DNA of 64,000 nt from an uncultured Tenacibaculum sp. (GTDB taxonomy: Bacteria; Bacteroidota; Bacteroidia; Flavobacteriales; Flavobacteriaceae): assembly GCF_947498805.1 (NCBI RefSeq), contig NZ_CANMLT010000009.1, positions 62,001 to 126,000 on the forward strand. The letters are read 5' to 3'. This document shows, one piece after another, positions 1-7,914 of this stretch (its first letter is position 1; every line of letters starts with the position of its first letter). The notes beneath the pieces are model-generated. The model was not told the origin of the DNA. It saw only the letters and a program-made list of their open reading frames with translations, and did no database searches. A program made the translations under genes and the position numbers.

Positions 1-1
1 A

Positions 2-295
2 ATGCTTAAATTTTTAAATCTAATTCATATAACGAATGAGAAATTAAGTCCGTCTCTCATTGTTGATCTTGCTTGGCATGAGTTTATATTATTTACCAGG
101 TATTATCATGAATTTTGCCAGTCTCACTACCAAAGATTTATTCATCACACTCCAAGTGAGAATAGTGATCCTAAGATCTTTCAAAAGACTATTGAACTAT
201 ATATAAAACATTACAATAAACCTCCAGAAGCTATCTGGGGAACCTATGCTATAAAAGAATGGGAAGCTAGCAATTGCGGAGCTTGTCACAACTAA
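2..295 (+). CDS. Glycine-rich domain-like (GRDP/DUF1399-type) protein, possibly 5' partial
   Basis: Small 97-aa protein resembling the DUF1399 'glycine-rich domain-containing protein-like' fold. What is visible is the block VDLAWHEFILFTRYYHEFC followed by FIHHTPS. This matches the family pattern of a DLAWH motif, a Y..FC segment and a His-rich HH turn. Two cysteines near the C-terminus (NCGACHN) give a CxxC. The first ATG is at the second base of the window, so the true start may lie upstream. It is the first visible gene of a + strand run ending at 2839, and it sits 10 nt before the Ser/Cys-tailed protein. The function is not established; the family assignment rests on motif resemblance only. 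Confidence 0.55.
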   Translation: MLKFLNLIHITNEKLSPSLIVDLAWHEFILFTRYYHEFCQSHYQRFIHHTPSENSDPKIFQKTIELYIKHYNKPPEAIWGTYAIKEWEASNCGACHN

Positions 296-305
296 AAAAC
301 AACAT

Positions 306-1352
306 ATGTATTTAGAAGGAACTATTACTATTGATCCATCTCAACTAACCGAGATAAAAAAAGTAAAGCCTACAAAGGCTTTTAAAAAGATTTTCCACTA
401 CTTAACTATTGGTGCTATTTCAGATAAAGAAGAAAGAGAAACCTTTACTGCAGTAGCTATTTTACAACAACTCAATGCTACTTTTAGAAGTTTAAATATT
501 ACCAATATTATCAAAATATCTCATGATGATATTACTTTTTACCATGACAAAGATGGTAAAGAAAATGACCTAAAACATGCCTTAGATAAGTATGAAATTG
601 AAGTGAACGAAGCCATGTCTATTCATTTCAAGCAATTAAAACTAGTTTTAGAACATGAAGATGATAATTTCAAATACCTTATAGAAGTTGAAGTCAACAG
701 AGACCATAAAGTTGGCGTATACCCAATAGTTATTAAGGTTTCGGGATTATTTAAAGAATTTAGTTCTGGAGATGTATCTAATAAGATTACCGAAACAACC
801 AGTTCTCAACAAAAATTTGATTCATTTAGAGAGAAAAAAACAGAACGTTTTGATTATTTCTCAAACCAAATAAAATTGGCTTTGAAAAAACAAATTGAAA
901 CCGATGATATTCAAACCTATACTAAAACTAAACATATTTTACCTAAGCGTAAGATTAAAGACAGAAAAGACTTTCAACCAAATACCAATGGAGGTGGAAT
1001 TTATGAAAGACACCATGGATTTGATGATTTTATCTTCTACAGCTTCATATGGTCAGATATAATGCATCATAATAACAATATCATTATAAAAGACGCTTAT
1101 TTTGAAAATGATGAAGGCGAAGAAGTTGGATACTCAAATGAAATAGATACTTCAAGTGATGTTTTTGACAGTGACTCTAATGAAAGTCTTCTAAACTCAA
1201 ATACATTTGAAGAAGATCCTTTAAAAATAAATGAGCCCGAATCTGACGAATCAACTAGTTGGTTTGATTTCGATTCCTTTGGAGGTGATTCCTTCTCAGA
1301 TTCCTCTTCTTGTTCTAGCTGCTCTAGTTGTTCTTCTTGTGGAGGAGATTAA
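306..1352 (+). CDS. Unknown 348-aa protein with acidic linker and Ser/Cys tail
   Basis: I do not recognise the fold. No signal peptide or obvious membrane segment is visible. The N-terminal 200 residues look like a mixed alpha/beta domain with many Lys, Glu and Ile. Residues about 225-255 are rich in His and aromatic residues (YERHHGFDDFIFYSF, then MHHNNN). Then comes an acidic, Ser-rich linker (about 265-330), and the protein ends in a tail with four regularly spaced cysteines (SSSCSSCSSCSSCGGD). Cys/Gly- or Cys/Ser-rich C-termini also occur in TIGR04222-type proteins, which may be analogous. The tail could bind metal or be modified; that is inference. It lies between a GRDP-like gene and an endonuclease V-like gene, with 14 nt to the latter's proposed start. 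Confidence 0.6.
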   Translation: MYLEGTITIDPSQLTEIKKVKPTKAFKKIFHYLTIGAISDKEERETFTAVAILQQLNATFRSLNITNIIKISHDDITFYHDKDGKENDLKHALDKYEIEVNEAMSIHFKQLKLVLEHEDDNFKYLIEVEVNRDHKVGVYPIVIKVSGLFKEFSSGDVSNKITETTSSQQKFDSFREKKTERFDYFSNQIKLALKKQIETDDIQTYTKTKHILPKRKIKDRKDFQPNTNGGGIYERHHGFDDFIFYSFIWSDIMHHNNNIIIKDAYFENDEGEEVGYSNEIDTSSDVFDSDSNESLLNSNTFEEDPLKINEPESDESTSWFDFDSFGGDSFSDSSSCSSCSSCSSCGGD

Positions 1353-1366
1353 TTAATTTAGCTATT

Positions 1367-1876
1367 ATGATATTAGCATTTGACACGTACTATTTTGAAG
1401 ATAAGGCAAAGACTATTGGTTTGGAATTTAATCAATGGACAGACGAACAAGAATCAAATACATACGAAGAAACTTTAGAAGGTATTAGTGAATATGTTTC
1501 TGGAGAGTTTTATAAGAGAGAACTCCCTTGTATTCTAAGCCTTCTAAAAAAGATAAACTTAGATCACTGCGAAGCCATTATTATTGATGGCTTTGTAGTG
1601 CTTAACGATGAAGATAAAAACGGTTTAGGAGGCTACTTGTATCAAGAACTAGGTGAAAAAATTCCGATTATAGGAGTAGCCAAAAATAATTTCAATCAAA
1701 TTACGCAACATAAAAGAGCTGTTTATAGAGGAGAAAGCAGAAAACCACTTTATATTACTGCTAAAGGTATTGATTTAGATGAGGCTTCTCAAAAAATTGA
1801 ACAGATGCACGGTGAATACCGTATTCCGCATCTATTAAAAAAAGTTGATTCCATTGGAAGAGAAAATAACGATTAA
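1367..1876 (+). CDS. Short endonuclease V-like protein
   Basis: 169-aa homologue of endonuclease V (Nfi), which nicks DNA 3' of deoxyinosine or acts on inosine in RNA. Visible correspondences: D6 in the first strand (FDTYYF, for DVSY); SEYVSGEFYKRE at 41-52, corresponding to the PYxPGxLxFRE wedge, with E52; IIIDG with D74; IGVAK at 102-106; a GESRKPLYIT strand; and RIP...D161. The usual HPR segment after DG and the His of the S-x-G-H motif are absent (KGID here), and the protein is shorter than the usual ~220 aa. Activity is therefore uncertain. ATG at 1367 is preferred over one at 1328 because it falls after the previous stop and begins directly with the core strand. The MBL-fold gene follows after 3 nt. 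Confidence 0.7.
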   Translation: MILAFDTYYFEDKAKTIGLEFNQWTDEQESNTYEETLEGISEYVSGEFYKRELPCILSLLKKINLDHCEAIIIDGFVVLNDEDKNGLGGYLYQELGEKIPIIGVAKNNFNQITQHKRAVYRGESRKPLYITAKGIDLDEASQKIEQMHGEYRIPHLLKKVDSIGRENND

Positions 1877-1879
1877 TAT

Positions 1880-2839
1880 ATGTTTAACGCAGCAATTAAA
1901 AGTACTTTAGAAGAAGACATTTCTATTTTAGTAAAAGTCGATAATCATCCTTGGCATTACTTATGTGAATGTGGTGAAGCTAGTAAATTAAGCATTAAAG
2001 AAATTCAGAACTGCAATGCTATTTTCATAAGCCATGCCCACATAGATCATTTTATCAATTTTGATACTATTATAAGGCATCAAATAGGGATTGAAAGAAA
2101 GGTTACTATTTGCGGTCCCCAAGATATAGCTGCGCAGGTTCAGCACAAATTAAAAGCTTATACTTGGAATCTTATACACAAAGAAGCGCTCTCATATGAA
2201 GTAAAAGAAATGATTTCGGATAATGAGATTATTACCTATGAATTATTTCCCCCTCTATGGGACGTTAAAGAAGTTTCAAGAACAAATTCTAATATTCTTT
2301 TTGCTGATAAAAAATTTGAAGTTCGCGGAACTTTACTCGATCATAAAACCCCTACTTTGGCGTACAAGTTTATAGAATACGACACTATAAGCTTCAATAT
2401 TACAAAGACGAATTTTCAAGGAGGTAAATGGGTTAAAGAGCTCAAAGAAGCTTTTGACAAAAAACTAGATCATCAAATCATTGAAATTGAAGATACTCAA
2501 TACAAAGCAAAAGACCTTTTTCATCTTCTTGAACTAAAGAAAGGGAATACCTTAGGAGTTATTATGGATCATGCATCTTCTGAGATAAATCATAAAAAGA
2601 TAAAAACACTTTTCCTTAATTGCGATACTGTTTTTATAGAATCGTTTTATAAAAATGAAGATCAACAATTCGCTGAATTGAATTATCATAGCTACGCTAA
2701 AATGTCTGGTCAAATTATGAAGGCTTCTGTAGTAAAAGAAGCTATTCCAGTTCATTTTTCTAGAAAATATAAATCAGAAGAAATTGAAGAATTACTACAA
2801 GAATTTCACGAAGCATTTACGAATTCCCAAAAACAGTAA
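1880..2839 (+). CDS. MBL-fold metallohydrolase (RNase Z-like)
   Basis: 319-aa metallo-beta-lactamase-fold protein. The metal motif is HAHIDH at residues 52-57 (H-x-H-x-D-H). Later candidate ligands lie in GVIMDHAS (Asp) and in the C-terminal PVHFSRKY segment (His). The DHKTPTLAYKF and ESFY blocks resemble the ElaC/RNase Z branch, which processes tRNA 3' ends, but the protein could act on other phosphodiesters. It is the last gene of the 1-2839 operon, starting 3 nt after the endonuclease V-like gene, so two nuclease-like folds are co-transcribed with the Cys-tailed unknown. Its 3' end overlaps the convergent YjbQ gene by 23 nt. Fold assignment is firm; substrate is unknown. Confidence 0.75.
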   Translation: MFNAAIKSTLEEDISILVKVDNHPWHYLCECGEASKLSIKEIQNCNAIFISHAHIDHFINFDTIIRHQIGIERKVTICGPQDIAAQVQHKLKAYTWNLIHKEALSYEVKEMISDNEIITYELFPPLWDVKEVSRTNSNILFADKKFEVRGTLLDHKTPTLAYKFIEYDTISFNITKTNFQGGKWVKELKEAFDKKLDHQIIEIEDTQYKAKDLFHLLELKKGNTLGVIMDHASSEINHKKIKTLFLNCDTVFIESFYKNEDQQFAELNYHSYAKMSGQIMKASVVKEAIPVHFSRKYKSEEIEELLQEFHEAFTNSQKQ

Positions 2840-3242
2840 TTACAATTTTTCTTCTCCCTCCATAATTACGATGTTCTCCTAAATAGATTCCTTGCCAAGT
2901 ACCTAGGTTTAATCTTCCGTTCGTGATTGGAATTTGTACCTGACATCCTAACATAGAACTTTTAATATGCGCCGGCATATCATCTGACCCTTCATAATCG
3001 TGTTTGTAATACGGCATATCTTCTGGAATCATTTTATTAATATGAGTTTCAAAATCCATACGCACGGTTGGATCTGCATTTTCATTTATAGTTAAACTTG
3101 CAGAAGTATGTTTTATAAATGCTTGAAACTGCCCTATTTTGACTTCTTTTAATTCTGGCAACGCAGCGATTAAAACATCTGTAATTAAATGATATCCTCT
3201 TCTATATTCTGGTAATTGAATTTCTTTTTGATAAAACTTCAT
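2817..3242 (-). CDS. YjbQ / UPF0047 family protein
   Basis: 141 aa, the full length expected for the YjbQ family, often annotated 'secondary thiamine-phosphate synthase enzyme' because some members rescue thiamine-phosphate synthesis in E. coli. Conserved landmarks are H45-TSAS with the following NENAD, the HDYEGSDDMPAHIKS block at 81-95, and GTWQGIYLGEHR at 114-125, which carries the His/Glu residues proposed as a metal site. The physiological reaction in this organism is not known. It appears monocistronic: it overlaps the convergent MBL-fold gene at its 3' end, and a terminator for the upstream exported Nudix-like gene lies just before it. Confidence 0.9.
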   Translation of the reverse strand: MKFYQKEIQLPEYRRGYHLITDVLIAALPELKEVKIGQFQAFIKHTSASLTINENADPTVRMDFETHINKMIPEDMPYYKHDYEGSDDMPAHIKSSMLGCQVQIPITNGRLNLGTWQGIYLGEHRNYGGRRKIVITVFGNS

Positions 3243-3256
3243 ACCTCAAAAATAAC

Positions 3257-3286
3257 AAAAGCCAATGACCTAACATCATTGACCTT
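3257..3286 (-). terminator. Terminator after the Nudix-like gene
   Basis: On the - strand, GTCAATGA, a 7-nt loop and TCATTGGC form an 8-bp stem with one G-T pair, followed by TTTTGTTATTTTT. It lies directly downstream of the gene ending at 3304, and separates it from the YjbQ gene. Confidence 0.7.
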
Positions 3287-3303
3287 TTAAACAAACAACT
3301 TGA

Positions 3304-3843
3304 TCAAAACCTATAAAGTTCGGTTTTAAATTTAAAATCTCTTGAACGCTCTTTGCTTTTAGGACGTATTTCGAATGCTCCTCCCCAAACATTTTCGTTC
3401 CCTAAAACTTTCTTTACAATCACTCTCATGTCTTTATATGCTATTTTTTCTATCGCCTTATCTATACGAACCCAAGCTACATCGCTACACGATGGAGGTG
3501 CTTTTATAGCTCCTGAAACATAGCTAGCTTGATAATAATGCATTAAAGTAGGCTTATGATAACCTTCAAAATGAAATGTAAACAATCCTTTTAGCTTAAT
3601 ATTTTCAACTTCTACACCTGCACCTTTCGCCATGCTTTTTACAAATTCCTTCATACCAAAATCTCCAGCAAACCTTCTTCCTTGAATTTCCCAATCATTT
3701 CTCCACTTTACTAATAATATTTCATTTGCTTCATTGGTTATCATCAACTTTACAAATGAATAATTTGGCTCTACAGACTTCTTTTGAGCATTTAATTTAA
3801 TTCCAATTAAAAAAAATACTACTACAATAAATTTCTTATACAT
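3304..3843 (-). CDS. Exported Nudix-fold protein with degenerate Nudix box
   Basis: 179 aa with an N-terminal signal peptide (hydrophobic segment to about residue 17, then LNAQ). The mature part has the Nudix layout: strand VKLMITNEANEILLVKWRNDWEIQG, the box region at 55-77, then FHFEGY and a C-terminal helix after WVRIDKAIEKI. Aligned to GX5EX7REUXEEXGU, the box reads D61 plus seven residues, then K69-S-M-A-K-G-A-G-V77, so all three metal-binding glutamates of RExxEE are gone (Ser, Lys, Gly). Nudix hydrolases need these for Mg-dependent pyrophosphate cleavage, so this is probably a non-enzymatic, secreted Nudix fold, perhaps ligand-binding. Terminator hairpins on both sides suggest it is transcribed alone. 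Confidence 0.75.
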   Translation of the reverse strand: MYKKFIVVVFFLIGIKLNAQKKSVEPNYSFVKLMITNEANEILLVKWRNDWEIQGRRFAGDFGMKEFVKSMAKGAGVEVENIKLKGLFTFHFEGYHKPTLMHYYQASYVSGAIKAPPSCSDVAWVRIDKAIEKIAYKDMRVIVKKVLGNENVWGGAFEIRPKSKERSRDFKFKTELYRF

Positions 3844-3861
3844 TCTCTTTAATAATTAAGA

Positions 3862-3889
3862 AAACCGAATTGCAAAAACAATTCGGTTT
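3862..3889 (-). terminator. Terminator after the 406-aa exported protein gene
   Basis: Perfect 11-bp inverted repeat AAACCGAATTG / CAATTCGGTTT with a 6-nt loop. On the - strand it is followed by a T-rich stretch, and it sits 23 nt after the stop of the gene ending at 3912. Confidence 0.75.
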
Positions 3890-3911
3890 AGAAATAATCA
3901 AAACTGCGTTT

Positions 3912-5132
3912 TTATTCATCTAAATAATCCTCTAAAATTGTAATCCACCCCTTAACTGGATCCAATAATAGTTTTTCGGTATTAGCAGTGTATTCTAACT
4001 GAATGGTCCCTTGAGCAACAGGATCTATATTTTGCCCATCTTTAAAGGCCCAAACGGTTACTTTTAAATCGTAAACTTTTCCTTCTTGTAAGTTATCTTG
4101 TGTTAATCTTAATAATTCTAAGAAAGCATAATCAGCTACATTGTTTGATCTATTTGTAGTTACTTTTGGATAAAAGAAATAGAAATCATTTGTATAGTCA
4201 TCTAATTGTGGAATATTTTTAGAAAACTTAGTACTAGTTTTTCTTAATGCTTCTCTATCTGTTTTTTGTCCAGCCATTTCATAAGTGATATTAAACCATG
4301 CTCCAGGATGTGATACAGATAATGGTTGATCAAAATAAGGCTTAAACGCTACAGTTTCTCCTAACTCTCTTTTCGTGATAAAATTAGCTACTTTCTCTAC
4401 TGGTTGATTAGACTTAGAGTTTCTTAAATAATTTGTTCCTTTTGCAAAAGCAATTTTACCGTGGTAATTTTTATAAGCTTCAAAACGCATTAACTTCTTT
4501 TTAGTTTTTGCCATTTTTAATGAGCTTAACTCACTTATCATCATATCTACTTTTGCCTGTGCAGTTTCAATATCCCAAGTGTCAAAATCAGCTTTATTCT
4601 TAGCCATTACCTCAATTACAGTTCTTTTAGAATCTAATGGAACTGACTCTTCATACTTGTTTAAGCTTCTATCGGTTTGTTGCGTTTGAGCTAATACTCC
4701 AGGTGCTACTTCAAACACTTCTATATATGATTTTGCTGAAGTTGAGTACCATACAAAGAACATTTTTATCTGCTTCTTTCTATAATAGCTCTCCTTAAAA
4801 TTCATTTTTAATTGAGGCTTTTCTTGTTTCTTTTCCCAATAATGTAACTCATTAACAACCTTCCCTTCGTCTTCTTTTACAAATCTAAATCCGAAAGCCT
4901 TCTTATCTTTTAATCCGAAATACTCTCCACTTAAACCTAACTCATCGTTTTCACCATTTAAGTAAGCAAAGGTTCCTCCTGAAGCTCCTCCAGATTTTTT
5001 TGAACTTCTTGATGAGCTCTTTTTCGATGTTACCTTTTTTAATAATTTTTTAAACTGTGCATTAGACTCATTGCTTGTTCCTAAAAGCATAAATGCACTT
5101 AGCATACATGTTAAAAATACTTGTCTTTTCAT
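3912..5132 (-). CDS. Exported protein of unknown function (406 aa)
   Basis: I do not recognise the family. A signal peptide is clear (hydrophobic core MLSAFMLLGT, likely cleavage after SNA). Then comes a very basic Ser/Lys low-complexity stretch (about 27-50) and a roughly 350-residue soluble domain rich in beta-prone segments and Lys. There is no lipobox cysteine and no type IX sorting tail, so a periplasmic location or loose outer-membrane association is inferred. It starts 20 nt after the 450-aa exported protein, and there is no terminator between them. The two are therefore probably one transcript, driven from the region with paired 21-bp repeats upstream of 6505. Confidence 0.65.
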   Translation of the reverse strand: MKRQVFLTCMLSAFMLLGTSNESNAQFKKLLKKVTSKKSSSRSSKKSGGASGGTFAYLNGENDELGLSGEYFGLKDKKAFGFRFVKEDEGKVVNELHYWEKKQEKPQLKMNFKESYYRKKQIKMFFVWYSTSAKSYIEVFEVAPGVLAQTQQTDRSLNKYEESVPLDSKRTVIEVMAKNKADFDTWDIETAQAKVDMMISELSSLKMAKTKKKLMRFEAYKNYHGKIAFAKGTNYLRNSKSNQPVEKVANFITKRELGETVAFKPYFDQPLSVSHPGAWFNITYEMAGQKTDREALRKTSTKFSKNIPQLDDYTNDFYFFYPKVTTNRSNNVADYAFLELLRLTQDNLQEGKVYDLKVTVWAFKDGQNIDPVAQGTIQLEYTANTEKLLLDPVKGWITILEDYLDE

Positions 5133-5152
5133 TTTGTTTTATTTATAGTTAA

Positions 5153-6505
5153 TTAGAAATTCAATTGTACTGCTTTGGTTTGCTTTGTTGTTCTTCCTGG
5201 ATCTCCAGCAACACCATTTCTTCCTCTACTGGCATGCGAATACTTTGGAGCACCTCCTTTTCCTGCTGCTCCTCCAGAATTATTTAATTCAATATTTAAT
5301 TTAGTAACAGAAGGATCTTTGATCAGTAGTATGTTTCCTCCTGCTCCACCATTTCCACCGTTTCCTCCATTTGGAGAACTCTTACTTCCTTCAAAACCAT
5401 TCATTCCTCCACCTCCTTGATTGTTCACAATCAACTTGGTTCCTGTAGTTAATTTATATCGAGCAACATGTTTTTGCTTGGTAGTATTGTAAATGTCAAT
5501 CTTATTTAGCTTTACTCCTGTTTGCTTATGAGTTACCGTTTTTACTTTTATTGTTAAATTATCACCTCTACCAGCATGTTGTCCATTTTTTCCTTGAAAA
5601 ACTGTTACATGTTTATGACGATTGTATCCCCAAAATCCATTTTGATTTACCTGAATAGAAATATTATTCGTTGTATTTATGTGTTTTACTGCTTTTAAAC
5701 TTGGGTGATACTTAGAAATTAGTTCAATAGTAATTCTATCTTCTTTTAATGATTTCGCATCTTCATCAACTCTTACCTCATCAATTGTGTTGCTACATCC
5801 TTTATTTTTAAGAGTAAAGTCACTCCAAGGAAGTTTTCCTCCTAAATTTTCTGTAGATAATTTAGAGCCATCCTTTAAGGTAGCAACTACACCATACTTT
5901 ATTGCTTCTGAAAAATGTGCTACCTTTTGTGGTTTGTTGATAAGCTTAATTTGAATATTAGAAACTTCTTTATTTTCTAAAGAGTTCTTTTTTCTTTCTG
6001 CCTCTGCAACAGCTTTCTTTTGTTCTTTTACATTGGCTCTCGCTGAAGTTTGATTCTTAAACACTGCTTTCGCATAATCAGCAACCATCTTGTTTAATTC
6101 CTCATATTTTTTCGATAAGCTAACACTCTTTGAAAAAACATACTTTGTAGTAGCTTGTTCTTTTCCATTCCAACTGTAATAAATTCCTAAGCCATTGATA
6201 AAAGTTAATCGATAAGATTTAAACGAAAAATAAGCAGGATGTCCTGGTACATCAGGAATAAAATTTTCATCTAAGATCCCTGCTCTCTTTACCAAAACAT
6301 TACTCACCTCTGTTCCTCCCTTAGTTATCTGAATTGGCCATTGTTTCTTAACCTTGACCATTTTGTATTTTTTATACGATACTTTTTCTACTTTAAACAC
6401 CGTATACTTCCCTGATTGAAATCCTGCTAAGATTTCATTTTGATTTTTTTGTCCCAAAACAAAAAAAGGTAAAAGAAGTAATATAAGAGCTAGTTGTTTT
6501 TTCAT
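5153..6505 (-). CDS. Exported protein with Gly-rich C-terminal region (450 aa)
   Basis: Unknown function. Signal peptide MKKQLALILLLLPFFVLGQ. The mature protein has a basic N-terminal domain, a short Lys/Ala helix (about 155-175) and a middle domain with several KxGxKL strands. The last ~85 residues are strikingly Gly/Asn-rich (NNQGGGGMNGFEG, NGGNGGNGGAGGN, then GGAAGKGGAP and GRNGVAGDPGR). Such collagen-like Gly loops around a short strand (ILLIKD) recur in Bacteroidota exported proteins, but no activity is known to me. It heads a two-gene unit with the 406-aa protein. Paired repeats matching a LytTR-type site lie 66 nt upstream, so control by the neighbouring response regulators is inferred. 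Confidence 0.65.
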   Translation of the reverse strand: MKKQLALILLLLPFFVLGQKNQNEILAGFQSGKYTVFKVEKVSYKKYKMVKVKKQWPIQITKGGTEVSNVLVKRAGILDENFIPDVPGHPAYFSFKSYRLTFINGLGIYYSWNGKEQATTKYVFSKSVSLSKKYEELNKMVADYAKAVFKNQTSARANVKEQKKAVAEAERKKNSLENKEVSNIQIKLINKPQKVAHFSEAIKYGVVATLKDGSKLSTENLGGKLPWSDFTLKNKGCSNTIDEVRVDEDAKSLKEDRITIELISKYHPSLKAVKHINTTNNISIQVNQNGFWGYNRHKHVTVFQGKNGQHAGRGDNLTIKVKTVTHKQTGVKLNKIDIYNTTKQKHVARYKLTTGTKLIVNNQGGGGMNGFEGSKSSPNGGNGGNGGAGGNILLIKDPSVTKLNIELNNSGGAAGKGGAPKYSHASRGRNGVAGDPGRTTKQTKAVQLNF

Positions 6506-6570
6506 TATGAATTCCCTTTTTATATTCCTTCACAAATAAAGCTCAGTCTTAAAGAACTTAAACTAAATTA

Positions 6571-6599
6571 CTTCCCAATGAACGTTTTTCTCTTCCAAA
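6571..6599 (-). promoter_or_regulatory. Candidate LytTR site A (paired repeats, 21-bp period)
   Basis: CTTCCCAA at 6571-6578 and CTTCCAAA at 6592-6599; starts exactly 21 bp apart. On the - strand the elements read TTTGGAAG and TTGGGAAG. It lies 66 nt upstream of the 450-aa exported protein start. One of five such pairs in the island. Confidence 0.6.
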
Positions 6600-6686
6600 C
6601 AAAACTTCATCTTTAAAAACAATTACTTTTTATATACCTTTAAATATCAATAACATAACTCAACTTCCCTTCCTTATCTTTATCCA

Positions 6687-6720
6687 ATAAAAAAAGCCAA
6701 AACTTTAGCAGTTTTGACCT
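6687..6720 (-). terminator. Terminator after the 107-aa exported protein gene
   Basis: On the - strand GTCAAAAC, a 7-nt loop and GTTTTGGC (8 bp, one G-T pair) are followed by a run of seven T. It is 26 nt past the stop of the gene ending at 6746. Confidence 0.75.
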
Positions 6721-6745
6721 TCATGTTATTTTTAAAAAATTCTTA

Positions 6746-7069
6746 TTAGAATTTCGAAAGCTTTAATGTTTTACCACAATGTTTGCTTTCTATTTTAAAA
6801 ATAAGCTTCCCTTTTCTCCCTTTATTCGCCCAGCGTACTTCTTTACCTATTCTACATGAAATACTCGTTTTTGAACCTTTATTTAAAGTTACAAAACCCG
6901 AACCCGTATAGATGGATACTTTTTCTTTAGTATCATTTATCAAAGAAATACTGCTACCTATAATTTCTATTTTTGACTCGTTACTTTTAATGTCTATTTC
7001 TTTTACCTTACTAAAAGAACATAAAACTAAGAAGCTAAAGACTGTTATAATTGTTCTCATATTTTTCAT
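6746..7069 (-). CDS. Small exported protein, unknown (107 aa)
   Basis: 107-aa protein with a signal peptide (TIITVFSFLVLCSFS; the Cys at residue 17 is within the hydrophobic core and does not make a convincing lipobox). The mature ~85 residues are beta-prone and basic, with two cysteines (SISCRIGKE and KHCGKT) that could form a disulfide, and repeated Gly-containing turns. I find no family resemblance. It is flanked by its own terminator and, upstream, by the best-conserved LytTR-like repeat pair in the window. It is thus likely an individually controlled output of the adjacent response regulator gene that ends at 7171. Confidence 0.65.
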   Translation of the reverse strand: MKNMRTIITVFSFLVLCSFSKVKEIDIKSNESKIEIIGSSISLINDTKEKVSIYTGSGFVTLNKGSKTSISCRIGKEVRWANKGRKGKLIFKIESKHCGKTLKLSKF

Positions 7070-7123
7070 TTTGTTTTATAGAATTCAAAAAAAGAGTAAC
7101 TCAATTGAAATGTTACCTTTTTA

Positions 7124-7152
7124 CTTCCGAATCAACTATTTTTTCTTCCGAA
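7124..7152 (-). promoter_or_regulatory. Candidate LytTR site B (paired CTTCCGAA, 21-bp period)
   Basis: Two identical 8-mers CTTCCGAA, at 7124-7131 and 7145-7152, exactly 21 bp apart. They lie between the stop of the response regulator (7171) and the start of the 107-aa gene (7069). This is the cleanest of the five pairs. Confidence 0.7.
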
Positions 7153-7170
7153 CATAAATATTCCATAGAA

Positions 7171-7914
7171 CTATGCATAAAAAAGTGCCTCGAACCCTTC
7201 TTTATAACTTTTACTTACTGGAACCTTATAATTGGTATCAAGAGTTACCTCTTTTTCTTTTTTGGAATAAACTTCGATTTTATTCACATTTACAATCCAA
7301 GACCTATGAATTCGAAAGAAATGTTTTTCTTTACATAATAAATTCTCATAATGACTTAGTTTTTTTGCTATGACATATTTTTTCCCTTTGATTGTGTATA
7401 AATTAGAATACATCCTATCTGCTTCAATACATAAGACATCATTGATATCTAAAATGGCATAATCACTTTTATATGGAATTGCTATTTTCTTAATCTCTTT
7501 TTTATTTGCTTTAAGAACATCTAGTTTAGTTTGGTTTTGACTAGCATTTTCTATTGTTTTTTTTACCTTTTTTACTGCTTCTTGCAACCTTTCAATGTCT
7601 ACCGGTTTTAACAAATAATCTAAAGCAGCTACTTCAAATGCTCGAATAGCATATTTATCATAGGCTGTTACAAAAACAACTTGGAAATCTATAGTAGAAA
7701 ACTCCTCTAATAATTGAAATCCATTTTTTTGAGGCATTTCAATATCTAAAAAAACGAGTTGAGGAGAATGTTTCTTGATCTCTTTAATAGCACCATCTAC
7801 ATTAGAAGTTTCTGAAACCACCTCTACATCCTTGCAAAACTCATTCAGCAAAAAACGTAAATTCTCTCTAGCATTCGCTTCATCATCTACAAGTATAGCT
7901 TTTATCTTACTCAT
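7171..7914 (-). CDS. LytTR-family response regulator (copy 1)
   Basis: 247 aa. An N-terminal receiver domain (about 4-115) has acidic D10/D11, phospho-acceptor D57 (VFLDIEMP), a conserved Thr/Ala (FVTAYD) and Lys (LLKPVD). A C-terminal LytTR DNA-binding domain (about 145-245) carries IPYKSDYAILDINDVLCIEADRMYSNLYT and FFRIHRSWIVN. LytTR regulators act with LytS/YpdA-type kinases and bind paired direct repeats. It is nearly identical to the 14812-15555 regulator: the receiver halves differ at only a few positions. It stands alone without an adjacent kinase, about 0.2 kb beyond the terminator of the giant adhesin unit, so it is an orphan copy probably served by the kinases upstream. Confidence 0.9.
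   Translation of the reverse strand: MSKIKAILVDDEANARENLRFLLNEFCKDVEVVSETSNVDGAIKEIKKHSPQLVFLDIEMPQKNGFQLLEEFSTIDFQVVFVTAYDKYAIRAFEVAALDYLLKPVDIERLQEAVKKVKKTIENASQNQTKLDVLKANKKEIKKIAIPYKSDYAILDINDVLCIEADRMYSNLYTIKGKKYVIAKKLSHYENLLCKEKHFFRIHRSWIVNVNKIEVYSKKEKEVTLDTNYKVPVSKSYKEGFEALFYA

Noticed and set aside
1328..1366. Upstream ATG for the endonuclease V-like gene
   Set aside because: It would overlap the end of the Ser/Cys gene and add residues before the core first strand; ATG 1367 fits the family start.
5175..5420. Pro/Phe-rich + strand frame
   Set aside because: It is the complement of the Gly-rich tail of the 450-aa exported protein.
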